Positions 1 to 9,395 of a stretch of DNA of 37,480 nt are shown piece by piece. The stretch lies in contig CALLQC010000070.1 in assembly GCA_938015255.1 (NCBI GenBank), positions 1-37,480 on the forward strand. The letters run 5' to 3'. How positions within the stretch are numbered: position 1 is the first letter of the stretch; each line of letters opens with the position of its first letter. Made by a program: the position numbers and the translations under genes. Source of the DNA: an uncultured Erythrobacter sp. GTDB lineage: Bacteria > Pseudomonadota > Alphaproteobacteria > Sphingomonadales > Sphingomonadaceae. The notes beneath the pieces were generated by a model. The model worked only from the letters and a program-made list of their open reading frames with translations, did no database searches and was not told the DNA's origin.

Positions 1-1124
1 CACAGCCAGCGCGCCAGCTTTGCCACGCGCTCGGCCTTGTCCGCGACTGTGCCAAGCTTTTCGTGAAACGTGATCCGCTCCAGCTTCTTCGCGTGCTCGG
101 CAAGCGGCGTTTTCTGGTCCAGTTCCCAAAAAAACCGCGCATCGGAAAGCCGCGCCGCCAGCACCTTGCGGTTGCCATCGACAACCACCGCCGGATCGGC
201 AGCGGCGATATTGGCGGTGCAGACGAACGCATTGGCGAGGCGGTTCTGCCCGTCATTCGCCGCCTCTTCGCAAACGAAATATTTCTGGTTCACGCGCGCG
301 GTCAGCTGGATGACCTCTGGCGGCACGTCCAGATAATCGTCATCAAACCGGCCCATCAGCGGCACGGGCCATTCGGTAAGACCGGCATTCTCGATAACCA
401 GCCCTTCATCCTCGACCAGCGCCAGACCGGCTGCCTCCGCCGCTTCCTTCGCGCCCTCGCGCACCCGGTCCTGACGCTCTTCGTGATCGATGATCACCGA
501 TGCCGCGCGCAGTTTTTCCGCGTAGTCATCCGCGCTGTCGATAGTGATCGGTCCTTGCGAATGGAACCGGTGCCCCAATGTCTCGCGCCCGCTGGCAAGG
601 CCATCCATTACGCATGGCACAACCTCGCCATCCAGCAGCGCGATGATGCCTGATAGCGGGCGGACCCAGCGCAGGCTTTCCGTGCTGATTGATGCCTCAC
701 CCCAGCGCATGCTTTTGGGCCAGGAAAAGTCGCGGATAATCGCCGGAATTGCAGCAGCGAGCAGATCGGCCACAGCCTGACCTGGCTTTTCGATCACGGC
801 AAAATAGGTTTCCCGCCCCTTCACATCGCGCACTTCAAGAGTTTCGCGCGTCACGCCGTTCTTGCGGCAGAACCCATCCACCGCCTGATCGGGCGCGCCC
901 ACAGGCGGGCCCTTGGCCTCTTCGCTTACGGCCTCTGTTTCGGTTGGAAGCCCGCGCGCGATGAGCGCAAGGCGGCGCGGTGTGGACCAAACTGTCAGCT
1001 CGTCAAAGTCCACGCCATACGCCTGCAGCTCGCGGCGAAACAGCTTTTCCAGCTCGCCGCGCGCACCCGCCTGCATCCGTGCGGGAATCTCTTCTGATCT
1101 CAGTTCAAGAAGGAAGTCTGCCAT
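1..1124 (-). CDS. glyS: glycyl-tRNA synthetase beta subunit, C-terminus beyond window (partial)
   Basis: Reverse-strand translation from ATG at 1124: MADFLLELRSEEIPARMQAGARGELEKLF...; open to the window edge, so absent from the ORF track. TAATG overlap with the upstream gene. Confidence 0.93.
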   Translation of the reverse strand, partial: MADFLLELRSEEIPARMQAGARGELEKLFRRELQAYGVDFDELTVWSTPRRLALIARGLPTETEAVSEEAKGPPVGAPDQAVDGFCRKNGVTRETLEVRDVKGRETYFAVIEKPGQAVADLLAAAIPAIIRDFSWPKSMRWGEASISTESLRWVRPLSGIIALLDGEVVPCVMDGLASGRETLGHRFHSQGPITIDSADDYAEKLRAASVIIDHEERQDRVREGAKEAAEAAGLALVEDEGLVIENAGLTEWPVPLMGRFDDDYLDVPPEVIQLTARVNQKYFVCEEAANDGQNRLANAFVCTANIAAADPAVVVDGNRKVLAARLSDARFFWELDQKTPLAEHAKKLERITFHEKLGTVADKAERVAKLARWL

Positions 1125-1975
1125 TATCTCAATTCATATCCAAAAGCGGGAAGCTGATCCGCGAAAGGGCGCAATCCGGCGCTGATACCGTCTATCTGTT
1201 CAGCCGTCAGCTTGCTGATCTGACGGTTGTTCATGTTTTCCAGCGGGCGTGGCTCGTAATCCTTCACCGCCAGTTTCGCCCCCGCATCAATATCGCCAAG
1301 CAGCGGTTCTGCCTGTTTGAGCGGTGCAAGAGCCGATACCGGGTCTTGCGTCAAATCCTCATACCGCAGATCGAAGCTCGATCGGTCTTTGAGCGCGGTT
1401 AGTCTCTGCAATCGCTCACCGTAAATGCGGCCAAGGGCGGTGAAGAACTCAGCGCTGCCCTGTGCCATCGATCCCGTCGCCTCGGCCCAATCGCTGGCGA
1501 CGCGCGCAGGGCCGTATCGCTTCGCCCAGCTCGCACATACGGCGTATGGATCGCGGGTAAGACGCATCAGGCGCAGCGGCATGTCTCCAAACGCCTCAAG
1601 CACCTGCTGCATCCGCACGAGGTTGGGCGGCGATTTCTCGATCACCAGCGATTTGCCGGAGGAACGGCTGGATATGTGTTCCAACCACAATGTCCGCATT
1701 GCGGCGTAGTCGATTTTGGCCGCGGGATCCCATCTCTTGCTTGGCTGGCGCGCATCGAATGTGAGCCATTGCCCTTCCCCGTTCTGCCCTAGAGTGGTGA
1801 CCGATGATCCGGTTAGCAGCAGGCGCGCTAGCGCCGTTGATCCGGCGTTCGGCAGGGTTGCGATAAACAGCCAGGAAATGCCCCGTGTCGGTTCGCTGCG
1901 CAGCCCGAGACGCGTTTTCGCGCCCAGCGTCGCAGCCCGCAGGCGCCGCTTTAGAAAGAGGCGTTCAGTCGGCAT
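1124..1975 (-). CDS. sulfotransferase family protein
   Basis: 283 aa; N-terminal PAPS-loop-like PNAGSTALARLLL and VIEKSPPNLVRM...LTRDPYAVCASW motifs typical of sulfotransferases. Confidence 0.8.
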   Translation of the reverse strand: MPTERLFLKRRLRAATLGAKTRLGLRSEPTRGISWLFIATLPNAGSTALARLLLTGSSVTTLGQNGEGQWLTFDARQPSKRWDPAAKIDYAAMRTLWLEHISSRSSGKSLVIEKSPPNLVRMQQVLEAFGDMPLRLMRLTRDPYAVCASWAKRYGPARVASDWAEATGSMAQGSAEFFTALGRIYGERLQRLTALKDRSSFDLRYEDLTQDPVSALAPLKQAEPLLGDIDAGAKLAVKDYEPRPLENMNNRQISKLTAEQIDGISAGLRPFADQLPAFGYELR

Positions 1976-1996
1976 ATCGCAATGCGCGGACGGTCA

Positions 1997-2920
1997 TTAT
2001 GACCAGCCATTCACCTCCATGTACTTTTCGCAGGATCCGCGCGCCATATCGCGCACGCGCGCCATATAACTGGCGCGTTCCTGCACGCTGATTACGCCGC
2101 GCGCCTGAAGCAGATTGAACAGGTGGCTCGCTTCGATCGCCTGTTCGTAGGCGGCAATCGGAACATCATTATCGAGCGCGTTGCGACATTCCGCTTCTGC
2201 CTTGGAAAACAGATCGAACAGGGCATCGGTGTCGGCGACTTCGAAGTTCCACTTCGACATCTGTTTTTCGTTTTCGAGGAAGACCTCGCCATAAGAAACG
2301 CCGCGCCCGTTGAAATCGAGGTCGTAGACGTTGTCGACGCCCTGAATATACATGGCGAGCCGTTCAAGTCCGTAGGTCAGCTCACCAGCAACCGGCTTGC
2401 AATCAAAACCGCCCATTTGCTGGAAATATGTGAACTGGGTGACTTCCATCCCGTCACACCAGACCTCCCAGCCAAGGCCCCATGCGCCAAGGGTGGGACT
2501 TTCCCAATCATCCTCGACAAAGCGGATATCGTGTTTCAGCGGATCGATACCGATACGCTTCAGGCTTTCGAGATACAGCTCCTGAATGTCAGACGGACTT
2601 GGCTTCAGGATGACCTGATATTGATAATAGTGCTGCAGCCGGTTCGGGTTTTCGCCATATCGCCCGTCGGTTGGCCGGCGGCATGGCTGAACGAATGCAG
2701 CGTTCCACGGGTTCGGGCCGAGCGCGCGCAGCGTCGTCGCCGTGTGGAATGTACCCGCCCCCATGCGCATGTCATAAGGTTGCAGGATAAGACATCCATT
2801 CGCCGCCCAGAAATCGTGCAGCGTCAGGATCATGTCCTGGAAAGATCGGGATGGATCTCGCCCCGTTCCAGCCGGCGCCAAATCCGATTCGTCCATGCCT
2901 GTCTTGACCTCTGATTCCAT
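1997..2920 (-). CDS. glyQ: glycyl-tRNA synthetase alpha subunit
   Basis: 307 aa with [36 protein letters not shown]...; start could be internal. Confidence 0.95.
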   Translation of the reverse strand: MESEVKTGMDESDLAPAGTGRDPSRSFQDMILTLHDFWAANGCLILQPYDMRMGAGTFHTATTLRALGPNPWNAAFVQPCRRPTDGRYGENPNRLQHYYQYQVILKPSPSDIQELYLESLKRIGIDPLKHDIRFVEDDWESPTLGAWGLGWEVWCDGMEVTQFTYFQQMGGFDCKPVAGELTYGLERLAMYIQGVDNVYDLDFNGRGVSYGEVFLENEKQMSKWNFEVADTDALFDLFSKAEAECRNALDNDVPIAAYEQAIEASHLFNLLQARGVISVQERASYMARVRDMARGSCEKYMEVNGWS

Positions 2921-2996
2921 GCGTTGAGGCCATGGCCCATGCCCCCTTAACCGTCAATGCCGCGCTGCAGCATGATCCCGTTTCCACAACGAAAAC

Positions 2997-3016
2997 CCGC
3001 AGAAATCTGCGGTTTT
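2997..3016. terminator. terminator-like hairpin CCGCAG-AAAT-CTGCGG-TTTT
   Basis: 6-bp perfect GC-rich stem with T-run on + strand and a G/T-run on - strand; sits in the divergent glyQ/UrcA intergenic region. Confidence 0.45.
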
Positions 3017-3035
3017 GGTAAGGTCAGCATTACCT

Positions 3036-3097
3036 AATGTCAGGTCTTATTGACATGGTCAGCGAATCGCGACATAAAGTAAGGGCAACCTGACATT
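3036..3097 (+). promoter_or_regulatory. sigma70-like promoter bracketed by a 10-bp perfect inverted repeat
   Basis: TTGACA (3050-3055), 17-nt spacer, CATAAA (3073-3078); AATGTCAGGT (3036-3045) and ACCTGACATT (3088-3097) are exact reverse complements. Confidence 0.5.
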
Positions 3098-3144
3098 CCG
3101 GAAGGTTGATGCGACAACTTCTCACTCCCCAGGAGAACCCGACC

Positions 3145-3486
3145 ATGCGTACCATTTTTGCTCTTGCCGCTTCCGCCATTGCTTTCACCGCAACGCCCGC
3201 GCTGGCCATTTCGCCCAACGCGACCGATTTCGAAATCGAGATCGATCACGAGGATATCGACCTGTCGACCGAGCAAGGCGTCGCTCTGCTTGACGAGCGG
3301 GTGCGGACCATCATCCGCCGCGAATGCGCCAATGGCGGCCGCGACAGCACCTCAGTTCGCCTGAAACGCGCCTGCCGCGCATCGGCACGCGCTGCCGCCG
3401 AAGACCAGATCCGCTTTGCTGTATCCGAAGCACGGATCACCGCAGTTCGTCTCGCTTCCAAAAAACCAGTTGCACCGGAAGCCTGA
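3145..3486 (+). CDS. UrcA-like secreted/periplasmic small protein
   Basis: Signal peptide MRTIFALAASAIAFTATPALA; body with DLSTEQGVALLDERVRTIIRRECANG and RACRASARAAAEDQI resembling UrcA family proteins. Confidence 0.65.
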   Translation: MRTIFALAASAIAFTATPALAISPNATDFEIEIDHEDIDLSTEQGVALLDERVRTIIRRECANGGRDSTSVRLKRACRASARAAAEDQIRFAVSEARITAVRLASKKPVAPEA

Positions 3487-3588
3487 TGAAACAGCGCCGT
3501 TTCCCGGTGGATGAGGAGGCCTCCCCCCTGTTCTTATCCACCGGGAGCGGTCAAACAATGCGCCTTTCCAGGTAACCGGAGCCGATTG

Positions 3589-3708
3589 ATGAAAAAGCTT
3601 AATAACAAAGTGCCGCTGGCATGGTGGCAGCTGTTCATTCTGATTGCCCTTTCAGGCTACGCGGTCGGTAATCTCGCCGCAAAGTTCATGAACGCCTTTG
3701 GAGGCTGA
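3589..3708 (+). CDS. 39-aa single-TM small protein
   Basis: MKKLNNKVPLAWWQLFILIALSGYAVGNLAAKFMNAFGG; precedes the membrane protein array by 6 nt. Confidence 0.5.
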   Translation: MKKLNNKVPLAWWQLFILIALSGYAVGNLAAKFMNAFGG

Positions 3709-3714
3709 AGCGCG

Positions 3715-4203
3715 ATGTCCGAACGCCAAAAGAAAGTAGACCGATACATGCGCGCTGCCAATATCGGCACGGCTGCAGCGATTGCTTTCCCTTTCATAAA
3801 CCTGGCGATGGAGCCGGTTTTCGTCGGACATGAGGAAGGCGATAGCCTGCTCGTGCCGGTCCTTCTGTTTATCGCCATATTCGTGTTTCTGATCGGCGAG
3901 ACCTACGCTCTTTTCTATGTCTTCCTTCGCCGCAAAACCGACGAGTTCACGCTTTCGATGTGGCACAGCGGAACGACCTACGCATTTTTCGCCGCCATCC
4001 TGTGGCTCCTCGTCGGGGGATACATCGAGATATACTTTGATGGTGTCGCCGCTGGCGAAGCCTTCCAGGCTGCGCAAGCGCAAGGCTTGACCGAAGAAGA
4101 AATCGAGCAGGTTGAAGGCTCAGATATCATTCGCCGCTATGCAACGCATGTGATCCTTGCGGCATTCTTCTTCGGCTTGCAGATCAAAAGATTCAGGGGC
4201 TGA
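3715..4203 (+). CDS. multi-TM protein, member of local paralogous array
   Basis: 162 aa, about four hydrophobic segments, RRKTDEFTLSMWHSGT motif and C-terminal FFFGLQIKRFRG. Confidence 0.75.
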   Translation: MSERQKKVDRYMRAANIGTAAAIAFPFINLAMEPVFVGHEEGDSLLVPVLLFIAIFVFLIGETYALFYVFLRRKTDEFTLSMWHSGTTYAFFAAILWLLVGGYIEIYFDGVAAGEAFQAAQAQGLTEEEIEQVEGSDIIRRYATHVILAAFFFGLQIKRFRG

Positions 4204-4207
4204 CCCG

Positions 4208-4606
4208 ATGAACAAAGCGAACCTGTTCATGAATGCCGGATGGGCCGGTCTTTGTGGAATCGTCCTCTTGGTCGCGGCCTCCGCGTTCGATCTATCGAAA
4301 GCGGTCAATGTCGCTGGCGTGCTGATCGTTATGGCGAGCTGCTGGACCATGCTGTTCACTCGCAACGCCGATGAATACACCCGAGGCCTGTGGACCTCCG
4401 GCGCGAGCCTTGCCTTCGCAACCCTGCTCATCCTCTTCCTTGGACTTCCGTTTGCAGAGGGTGTCTATGATGGCTTTGTAAGTTCGCACGAAGATTCAGG
4501 TGAGGATGAGACCCAACAGGACATCCCCGCAATCGCAAGCATCGTTGCCGCAATCGGCGCTTTTTACATCGGCCTGTTCTGGAAACGTATCAGAGGAGGC
4601 ATGTGA
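4208..4606 (+). CDS. multi-TM protein, member of local paralogous array
   Basis: 132 aa from MNKANLF; TRNADEYTRGLWTSGA motif and C-terminal FYIGLFWKRIRGGM. Confidence 0.75.
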   Translation: MNKANLFMNAGWAGLCGIVLLVAASAFDLSKAVNVAGVLIVMASCWTMLFTRNADEYTRGLWTSGASLAFATLLILFLGLPFAEGVYDGFVSSHEDSGEDETQQDIPAIASIVAAIGAFYIGLFWKRIRGGM

Positions 4607-4992
4607 TGCGGTACGATCCCAAAGCCATCACACAGGAAGACAGGACAAAACAGGCCGCCTGGCTATGGGTGGGCCTACCCGCATCGCTCATAAATGTGCT
4701 CTGGCTGCTATTCTATCCTGATGGATCAGAGGCGGCGAACCTGTTCGGCGTTTTCGCCGCGACCACCGTTGCTTTCATGGTATTCGGATATGGGTATGAT
4801 GAGTTTATGCAGGCACATCTGTGGACAGCATCGCGCTGGGCGCTGAGCGCCGCCGGAGTGATGATGCTGGCAGGAGTATTTCCGATCCTGGATCGGCTGG
4901 ATCTTCTTTCGTCTATTGATCTGACAATGGGCCTCTCGATAATTGTTGCGGTGTTTCATACCGCACTCGCTATCTCCCGGTGGCGTTCATGA
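4606..4992 (+). CDS. multi-TM protein, diverged member of local paralogous array
   Basis: About 128 aa; YGYDEFMQAHLWTAS motif; abuts the previous gene. Confidence 0.7.
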   Translation: MRYDPKAITQEDRTKQAAWLWVGLPASLINVLWLLFYPDGSEAANLFGVFAATTVAFMVFGYGYDEFMQAHLWTASRWALSAAGVMMLAGVFPILDRLDLLSSIDLTMGLSIIVAVFHTALAISRWRS

Positions 4993-5097
4993 TCATCAAC
5001 GCCTCAACAACCAGAACACGCAGAGAGGGGCCTGTATCAATTCCGGCGGTGCCTCACCCTCGGAAGAAGCATCGCGCCTCTTGCTGGAGAGCCAGAC

Positions 5098-5526
5098 TTG
5101 GAAGAAACGACCCTTCGCCAAAAGTACACCAACCGATTTCTAAGGGCATCCGAAGTGGGTCTGCTCGGCTTCGCCTATGCGTCACTGATGTCGGCTGTGT
5201 TGGATCCCCTCAGTGTGTCTGTGCTTACCAGACTAAGCGTAATAGTCGCAGTCGCGGCGTGGGGCGGATCTTTGATCGTGATGTTCCTCTACCGAAGGAC
5301 GGACGAATACACACTCAGCCTCTGGCATGCCGGGACTGGGGCGTCCTTTATCATGACCACTCTCTTGCTCGTTTTCGGTTCGTTTTTCGAACAGCTGTTC
5401 TATTCGATTTTCATGCCCGATCGACTGCTGGACCGGGATGCGGAATTCGCGTTCTATTTTGGAGCGCCCATGCTGATGTTCGCGTTCTATCTGGGCGTCC
5501 TGGGGAAACGGGTTCCTACACGCTGA
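5098..5526 (+). CDS. multi-TM protein, member of local paralogous array
   Basis: 142 aa from TTG start; YRRTDEYTLSLWHAGT motif and C-terminal FYLGVLGKRVPTR. Confidence 0.7.
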   Translation: MEETTLRQKYTNRFLRASEVGLLGFAYASLMSAVLDPLSVSVLTRLSVIVAVAAWGGSLIVMFLYRRTDEYTLSLWHAGTGASFIMTTLLLVFGSFFEQLFYSIFMPDRLLDRDAEFAFYFGAPMLMFAFYLGVLGKRVPTR

Positions 5527-5593
5527 CGCGGTATCGTGAACGCCGCAGCAATGCCTCTGGGTCATTGCATCAGCACGCCCGCTCGCAAGAGGT

Positions 5594-5797
5594 ATGATCG
5601 ACTTGAAGAACCGCCTCAAAGTTCTCCGCGCTGAACGCGACTGGTCACAGGCCGAACTGGCCGGGCATCTCGACGTGTCACGGCAGGCCGTGAACGCCAT
5701 CGAGACCGGCAAGCACGACCCTTCCCTGCCGCTTGCGTTCAAGATCGCGCGGCTTTTCGAAATGACAATTGAAGAGGTTTTCGATGACCAAGCCTGA
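5594..5797 (+). CDS. small XRE (Cro/CI) HTH transcriptional regulator
   Basis: 67 aa: LKVLRAERDWSQAELAGHLDVSRQAVNAIETGKHDPSLPLAFKIARLF. Confidence 0.9.
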   Translation: MIDLKNRLKVLRAERDWSQAELAGHLDVSRQAVNAIETGKHDPSLPLAFKIARLFEMTIEEVFDDQA

Positions 5798-6434
5798 GCC
5801 CGCAAATCGTGAGCTGACACCGGCGCAGAACTATGTGCGGATAATCCTGTGGTCAGTGCTGCTATGCGTTCCCCTGTTCGCTCTCGGCGCGATGATGGCG
5901 GCTGTTGAGCATATCAGCGAGGATGGCGGCGGCTGGGTTGATTATGCTCTGGTCGCAGGCGGCATACTTGTCATCGCTGTCTCGGTTTATTTCCTGTGGC
6001 GCTGGCTCCCGGATTTTACCATGGGAGAGCCCAATACACCGCGCGGCAACAGGATGCGCTGGGTGCTTGTTGCCATTGCAGTCATCAGCGCGCTTATTAC
6101 CATTCCGTTGCTGTCAGGCGGGGATCCGGCGGACGGCCCTCATCCGCTTTTCAGCAATGCGCCGGTGGCACCGACTATTGCTCTGGTTACTGCCTTGGCG
6201 TGGGGACTTCTGATGCCCCCACTGATCCTGTTCTCGCGCCGCAACGCCGATGAGCACAAGCTGCAGACGCAGGACTTTGGCATGATGGTGGGATTTCAGG
6301 CTTTCTCATTGGCCGCACCCGTCTGGTGGATGGGATGGCGCGGAGGATTTCTGCCTGCGCCCGACGTCATGATCCTGTTCGCTGCCACATTGGCTATTTC
6401 GCTCATCGTGACGATTTGGAAGCAATTTGTATGA
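5784..6434 (+). CDS. multi-TM protein coupled to XRE regulator
   Basis: 216 aa, several hydrophobic segments, FSRRNADEHKLQ motif; overlaps the XRE gene by 14 nt. Confidence 0.75.
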   Translation: MTKPEPANRELTPAQNYVRIILWSVLLCVPLFALGAMMAAVEHISEDGGGWVDYALVAGGILVIAVSVYFLWRWLPDFTMGEPNTPRGNRMRWVLVAIAVISALITIPLLSGGDPADGPHPLFSNAPVAPTIALVTALAWGLLMPPLILFSRRNADEHKLQTQDFGMMVGFQAFSLAAPVWWMGWRGGFLPAPDVMILFAATLAISLIVTIWKQFV

Positions 6435-6521
6435 TCGGACAGGAAAACTGAAACCGGTCTGTTAAACCTTCCGCCATCTTCCCTGCGTTACCGACAACGC
6501 TTCTTACCAAGGATACGATTC

Positions 6522-7472
6522 ATGAAACTAAGGTCGCTGATCACCACTTCCGCCGCGGCACTCGCTCTTTTCTCCGGTCCAACGGCAATCGCGCAGGATC
6601 AGGCGGAAAACAGCTGGCCTACTCCCGTTCCTGCAGCGGAAGCCCCCGGCCTACCCGACGATGCAACCGGCGTCCCTGCCCTGTGGAAGCTGGCTGACGA
6701 GGATACGACGGTGTATCTGTTTGGCACGGTTCACATGCTGCCGCCCGGCGTTCCGTGGAACACCGGCCCTGTAAAGGATGCACTTGCCAGCTCGGATACG
6801 CTTGTGACCGAAATTGATATCACGCCAGGGGCAGAGGCCGAGATTGGCGAGATGTTTCAGGCTAAGGGCATGTTGCCACAGGGCGCAACGCTGCGCGGTC
6901 TTATGAACGCAGAACAGCGCGCAACATATGAAGCAGGTCTTGGAAAGCTCGGAATGCCTGCCGAAGCGTTCGACCAGATGGAGCCATGGCTGGTCGCAAT
7001 CGTGCTGGGGCAGGTTGTCGCGCAGGGCGCAGGTTTCAACCCGGAATACGGCGTTGAAGAAGTGCTGGAGCAAACAGCGCCCGCCGGCATTGAGCGCGGC
7101 GCGCTTGAGACGATCGAATTTCAAGTTTCCGTCTTTGACGAGCTGCCCGTTGACCAGCAATTGCTGTATCTCCTTGATGGAGCCGCAGATCCGCTGGAGG
7201 GAATCAAGATACTCAATGATCTGGTCGACATGTGGTCACAGGGCCGGGTCGAGGCATTGGGCGAACTTATGAATGATGGCTTTGAGTCGCACCCCAATCT
7301 GGGAGAGCGCCTGCTTTACCAGCGCAATGCCAACTGGGCAGAGTGGATCGACGATCGCATGGATGCACCGGGCACTGTTTTCATTGCCGTGGGCGCGGGC
7401 CATCTTGCCGGTGAGCGCAGCGTGCAGGATTACCTTGCCGAACGAGGGTTCGAAACCACACGGGTGCAATGA
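6522..7472 (+). CDS. TraB/GumN family protein
   Basis: 316 aa with signal peptide; TTVYLFGTVHMLPPGVPW and C-terminal VFIAVGAGHLAGERSVQDYLAERGF typical of TraB/GumN. Confidence 0.88.
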   Translation: MKLRSLITTSAAALALFSGPTAIAQDQAENSWPTPVPAAEAPGLPDDATGVPALWKLADEDTTVYLFGTVHMLPPGVPWNTGPVKDALASSDTLVTEIDITPGAEAEIGEMFQAKGMLPQGATLRGLMNAEQRATYEAGLGKLGMPAEAFDQMEPWLVAIVLGQVVAQGAGFNPEYGVEEVLEQTAPAGIERGALETIEFQVSVFDELPVDQQLLYLLDGAADPLEGIKILNDLVDMWSQGRVEALGELMNDGFESHPNLGERLLYQRNANWAEWIDDRMDAPGTVFIAVGAGHLAGERSVQDYLAERGFETTRVQ

Positions 7473-8353
7473 TCCGAACGCATTTTATCGCGCTGTTCAC
7501 GGCATTCGCAGCGCTGGCCCTGGCCGGGTGCTCCGAAGCCCAAGAGGCTGAATCGGCAGACCCGCCGCTGTACCGGATCATCGGCAGCGACGGGACTGTC
7601 GAAGGCTGGATGCTCGGCACGATCCATGCCCTGCCGGATGGCGTTCGCTGGCGGACCGGCACTGTTCAGCGCATCATAGATGATGCCGATTATCTGGTGG
7701 TGGAAATTGCCGCGCTGGATGATCGGGAAAGCCTGACCCGCACATTCCGTGAATTGGCGACCACGCCGGGGCAGCCGCACATTTATGACCGCGTAAGCCC
7801 CGCAAACCGGGATGCGCTGAGCGGACTTATCGCGCGGTCGCCCTTCGCCCCGGACGATTTTTCCGCGACAGAAACCTGGGCTGTATCACTGATGCTGGCT
7901 CAGGTTTCTTCGACGGGCAAGACGGCAAATGGTGTCGACAAGGCGGTGATACGCGATTTTCGCGGCCGCGAAGTGCGTGAATTCGAAGGCGGCCCTGAAC
8001 AGCTCGGCATCTTTGACCGGTTGCCGGAACAAGATCAGCGGGACCTGTTAGACGGCGTGCTGATCGAAACAGAGCTCGCCGAAAAGGATCCCGGACAGCT
8101 CAGCCGCGCATGGACATCGGGAGACGAGGCCGCGCTGGAGCAGGCGACGTTGACCGGCATCATGGCGGACCCGGAGCTGCGTGAGGCGCTTTTGGTAAGG
8201 CGTAACCGGAATTGGGTGGCGCAATTGCTGCCGATGCTTGAAGAGCCACAGCGCCCTCTTGTCGCTGTCGGTGCGGGGCACTTGGTGGGCGCTGACAGCA
8301 TCGGCGCAATGCTGAAGAAGCATGGCTATACGGTGGAGCGTATTCGCCAATAA
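7469..8353 (+). CDS. TraB/GumN family lipoprotein-like protein
   Basis: 294 aa; lipobox-like ALALAGCSE; VEGWMLGTIHALPDGVRW; RPLVAVGAGHLVGADSIGAML; ATGA overlap with the previous gene. Confidence 0.85.
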   Translation: MIRTHFIALFTAFAALALAGCSEAQEAESADPPLYRIIGSDGTVEGWMLGTIHALPDGVRWRTGTVQRIIDDADYLVVEIAALDDRESLTRTFRELATTPGQPHIYDRVSPANRDALSGLIARSPFAPDDFSATETWAVSLMLAQVSSTGKTANGVDKAVIRDFRGREVREFEGGPEQLGIFDRLPEQDQRDLLDGVLIETELAEKDPGQLSRAWTSGDEAALEQATLTGIMADPELREALLVRRNRNWVAQLLPMLEEPQRPLVAVGAGHLVGADSIGAMLKKHGYTVERIRQ

Positions 8354-8467
8354 AGCTTGCCAAAGCATCCTGCCCCCTGTACCGGACCGCCCTTCGATGT
8401 CTTGGTCATCCCTGGAGGCGGGCATCGAACACATATTTTCAATTAATGCATTCGAAAGGCACGTACC

Positions 8468-9160
8468 ATGAGCGACGCTCTTACTCTGCCCGCCGAAGCG
8501 CGCGAACGGGCTGGCAAGGGAGCCTCCCGTGCACTTCGCCGCGAAGGTCGGGTCCCCGCTGTTATTTACGGCGGCAAGGAAGAACCAATCACGATCCACG
8601 TCGAGGAAAAGGAACTGATCCGTCAGCTGATGACCGGTCACTTCATGAACTCGATCGTCAAGATTGAGGTTGGTGGCGACACCGTCCGTACTCTGCCTAA
8701 GGATGTGGCCCTTCACCCGGTTACCGATCGCCCTGTGCACGCCGATTTCTATCGTCTTGCCCGCGACGCGAAGATCGAAGTCTCGATCCCGGTAGTGTTT
8801 GTCAACGAAGGCGCATCACCCGGTCTTAAGAAAGGCGGCGTTCTCAACGTGGTCCGTCACGATCTTGAACTGGTCTGCGAAGCGGACAAGATCCCCGGCG
8901 AAATCGAAATCGATGTCACCGGCAAGGACGTTGGCGACTCCATTCACATCAGCGAAATCACTCTGCCCGATGGCAGCGTGAGCGCGATCACTGACCGTGA
9001 CTTCACCATCGCAACACTCGTTGCTCCTTCCGCGCTCAAGAAGAGCGAAGAGGAAGGCAGCGACGCAGAGGAAGTACCCGCAGATGGTGTTGCTGCGACC
9101 GAGCAAGGTCCGGATTCCGATGCTGCGCAGGAACAGGAAGACAAGAGCTCCGACGCTTAA
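8468..9160 (+). CDS. rplY: 50S ribosomal protein L25/general stress protein Ctc
   Basis: 230 aa; [53 protein letters not shown]. Confidence 0.94.
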   Translation: MSDALTLPAEARERAGKGASRALRREGRVPAVIYGGKEEPITIHVEEKELIRQLMTGHFMNSIVKIEVGGDTVRTLPKDVALHPVTDRPVHADFYRLARDAKIEVSIPVVFVNEGASPGLKKGGVLNVVRHDLELVCEADKIPGEIEIDVTGKDVGDSIHISEITLPDGSVSAITDRDFTIATLVAPSALKKSEEEGSDAEEVPADGVAATEQGPDSDAAQEQEDKSSDA

Positions 9161-9190
9161 ACTCTGGGTCTTTCAACAGAATCACCAAGG

Positions 9191-9220
9191 CACCGGGCTG
9201 GGAAACCAGTCCGGTGTTTT
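9191..9220 (+). terminator. rho-independent terminator after rplY
   Basis: CACCGGGCTGG-GAAA-CCAGTCCGGTG stem (one G:T) followed by TTTT. Confidence 0.8.
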
Positions 9221-9315
9221 GCGTTTCTGCACCCGATCCGGTGTACAATATCCCCGCTCAAGCGATCAAAGATCGCATTGCTGCGGACCGGCAGTCACCG
9301 CTGCGGAGAAGCCAG

Positions 9316-9349
9316 GCAGCGTGGATACGCCCAAGCAGCGTGGATACGC
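9316..9349. repeat. tandem 15-mer GCAGCGTGGATACGC (2 copies, 19-nt period)
   Basis: Exact copies at 9316-9330 and 9335-9349; each contains GCGT-GGAT-ACGC mini-hairpin. Confidence 0.8.
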
Positions 9350-9395
9350 TACGCCCGGCGCTTGAGAGGCAGGCGCAGCCTGCTAAGGGATAATC

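Noticed and set aside
2123-2914. 263-aa + strand ORF antisense to glyQ
   Set aside because: Shadow ORF; glyQ on the opposite strand is unambiguous and this translation shows no family features.
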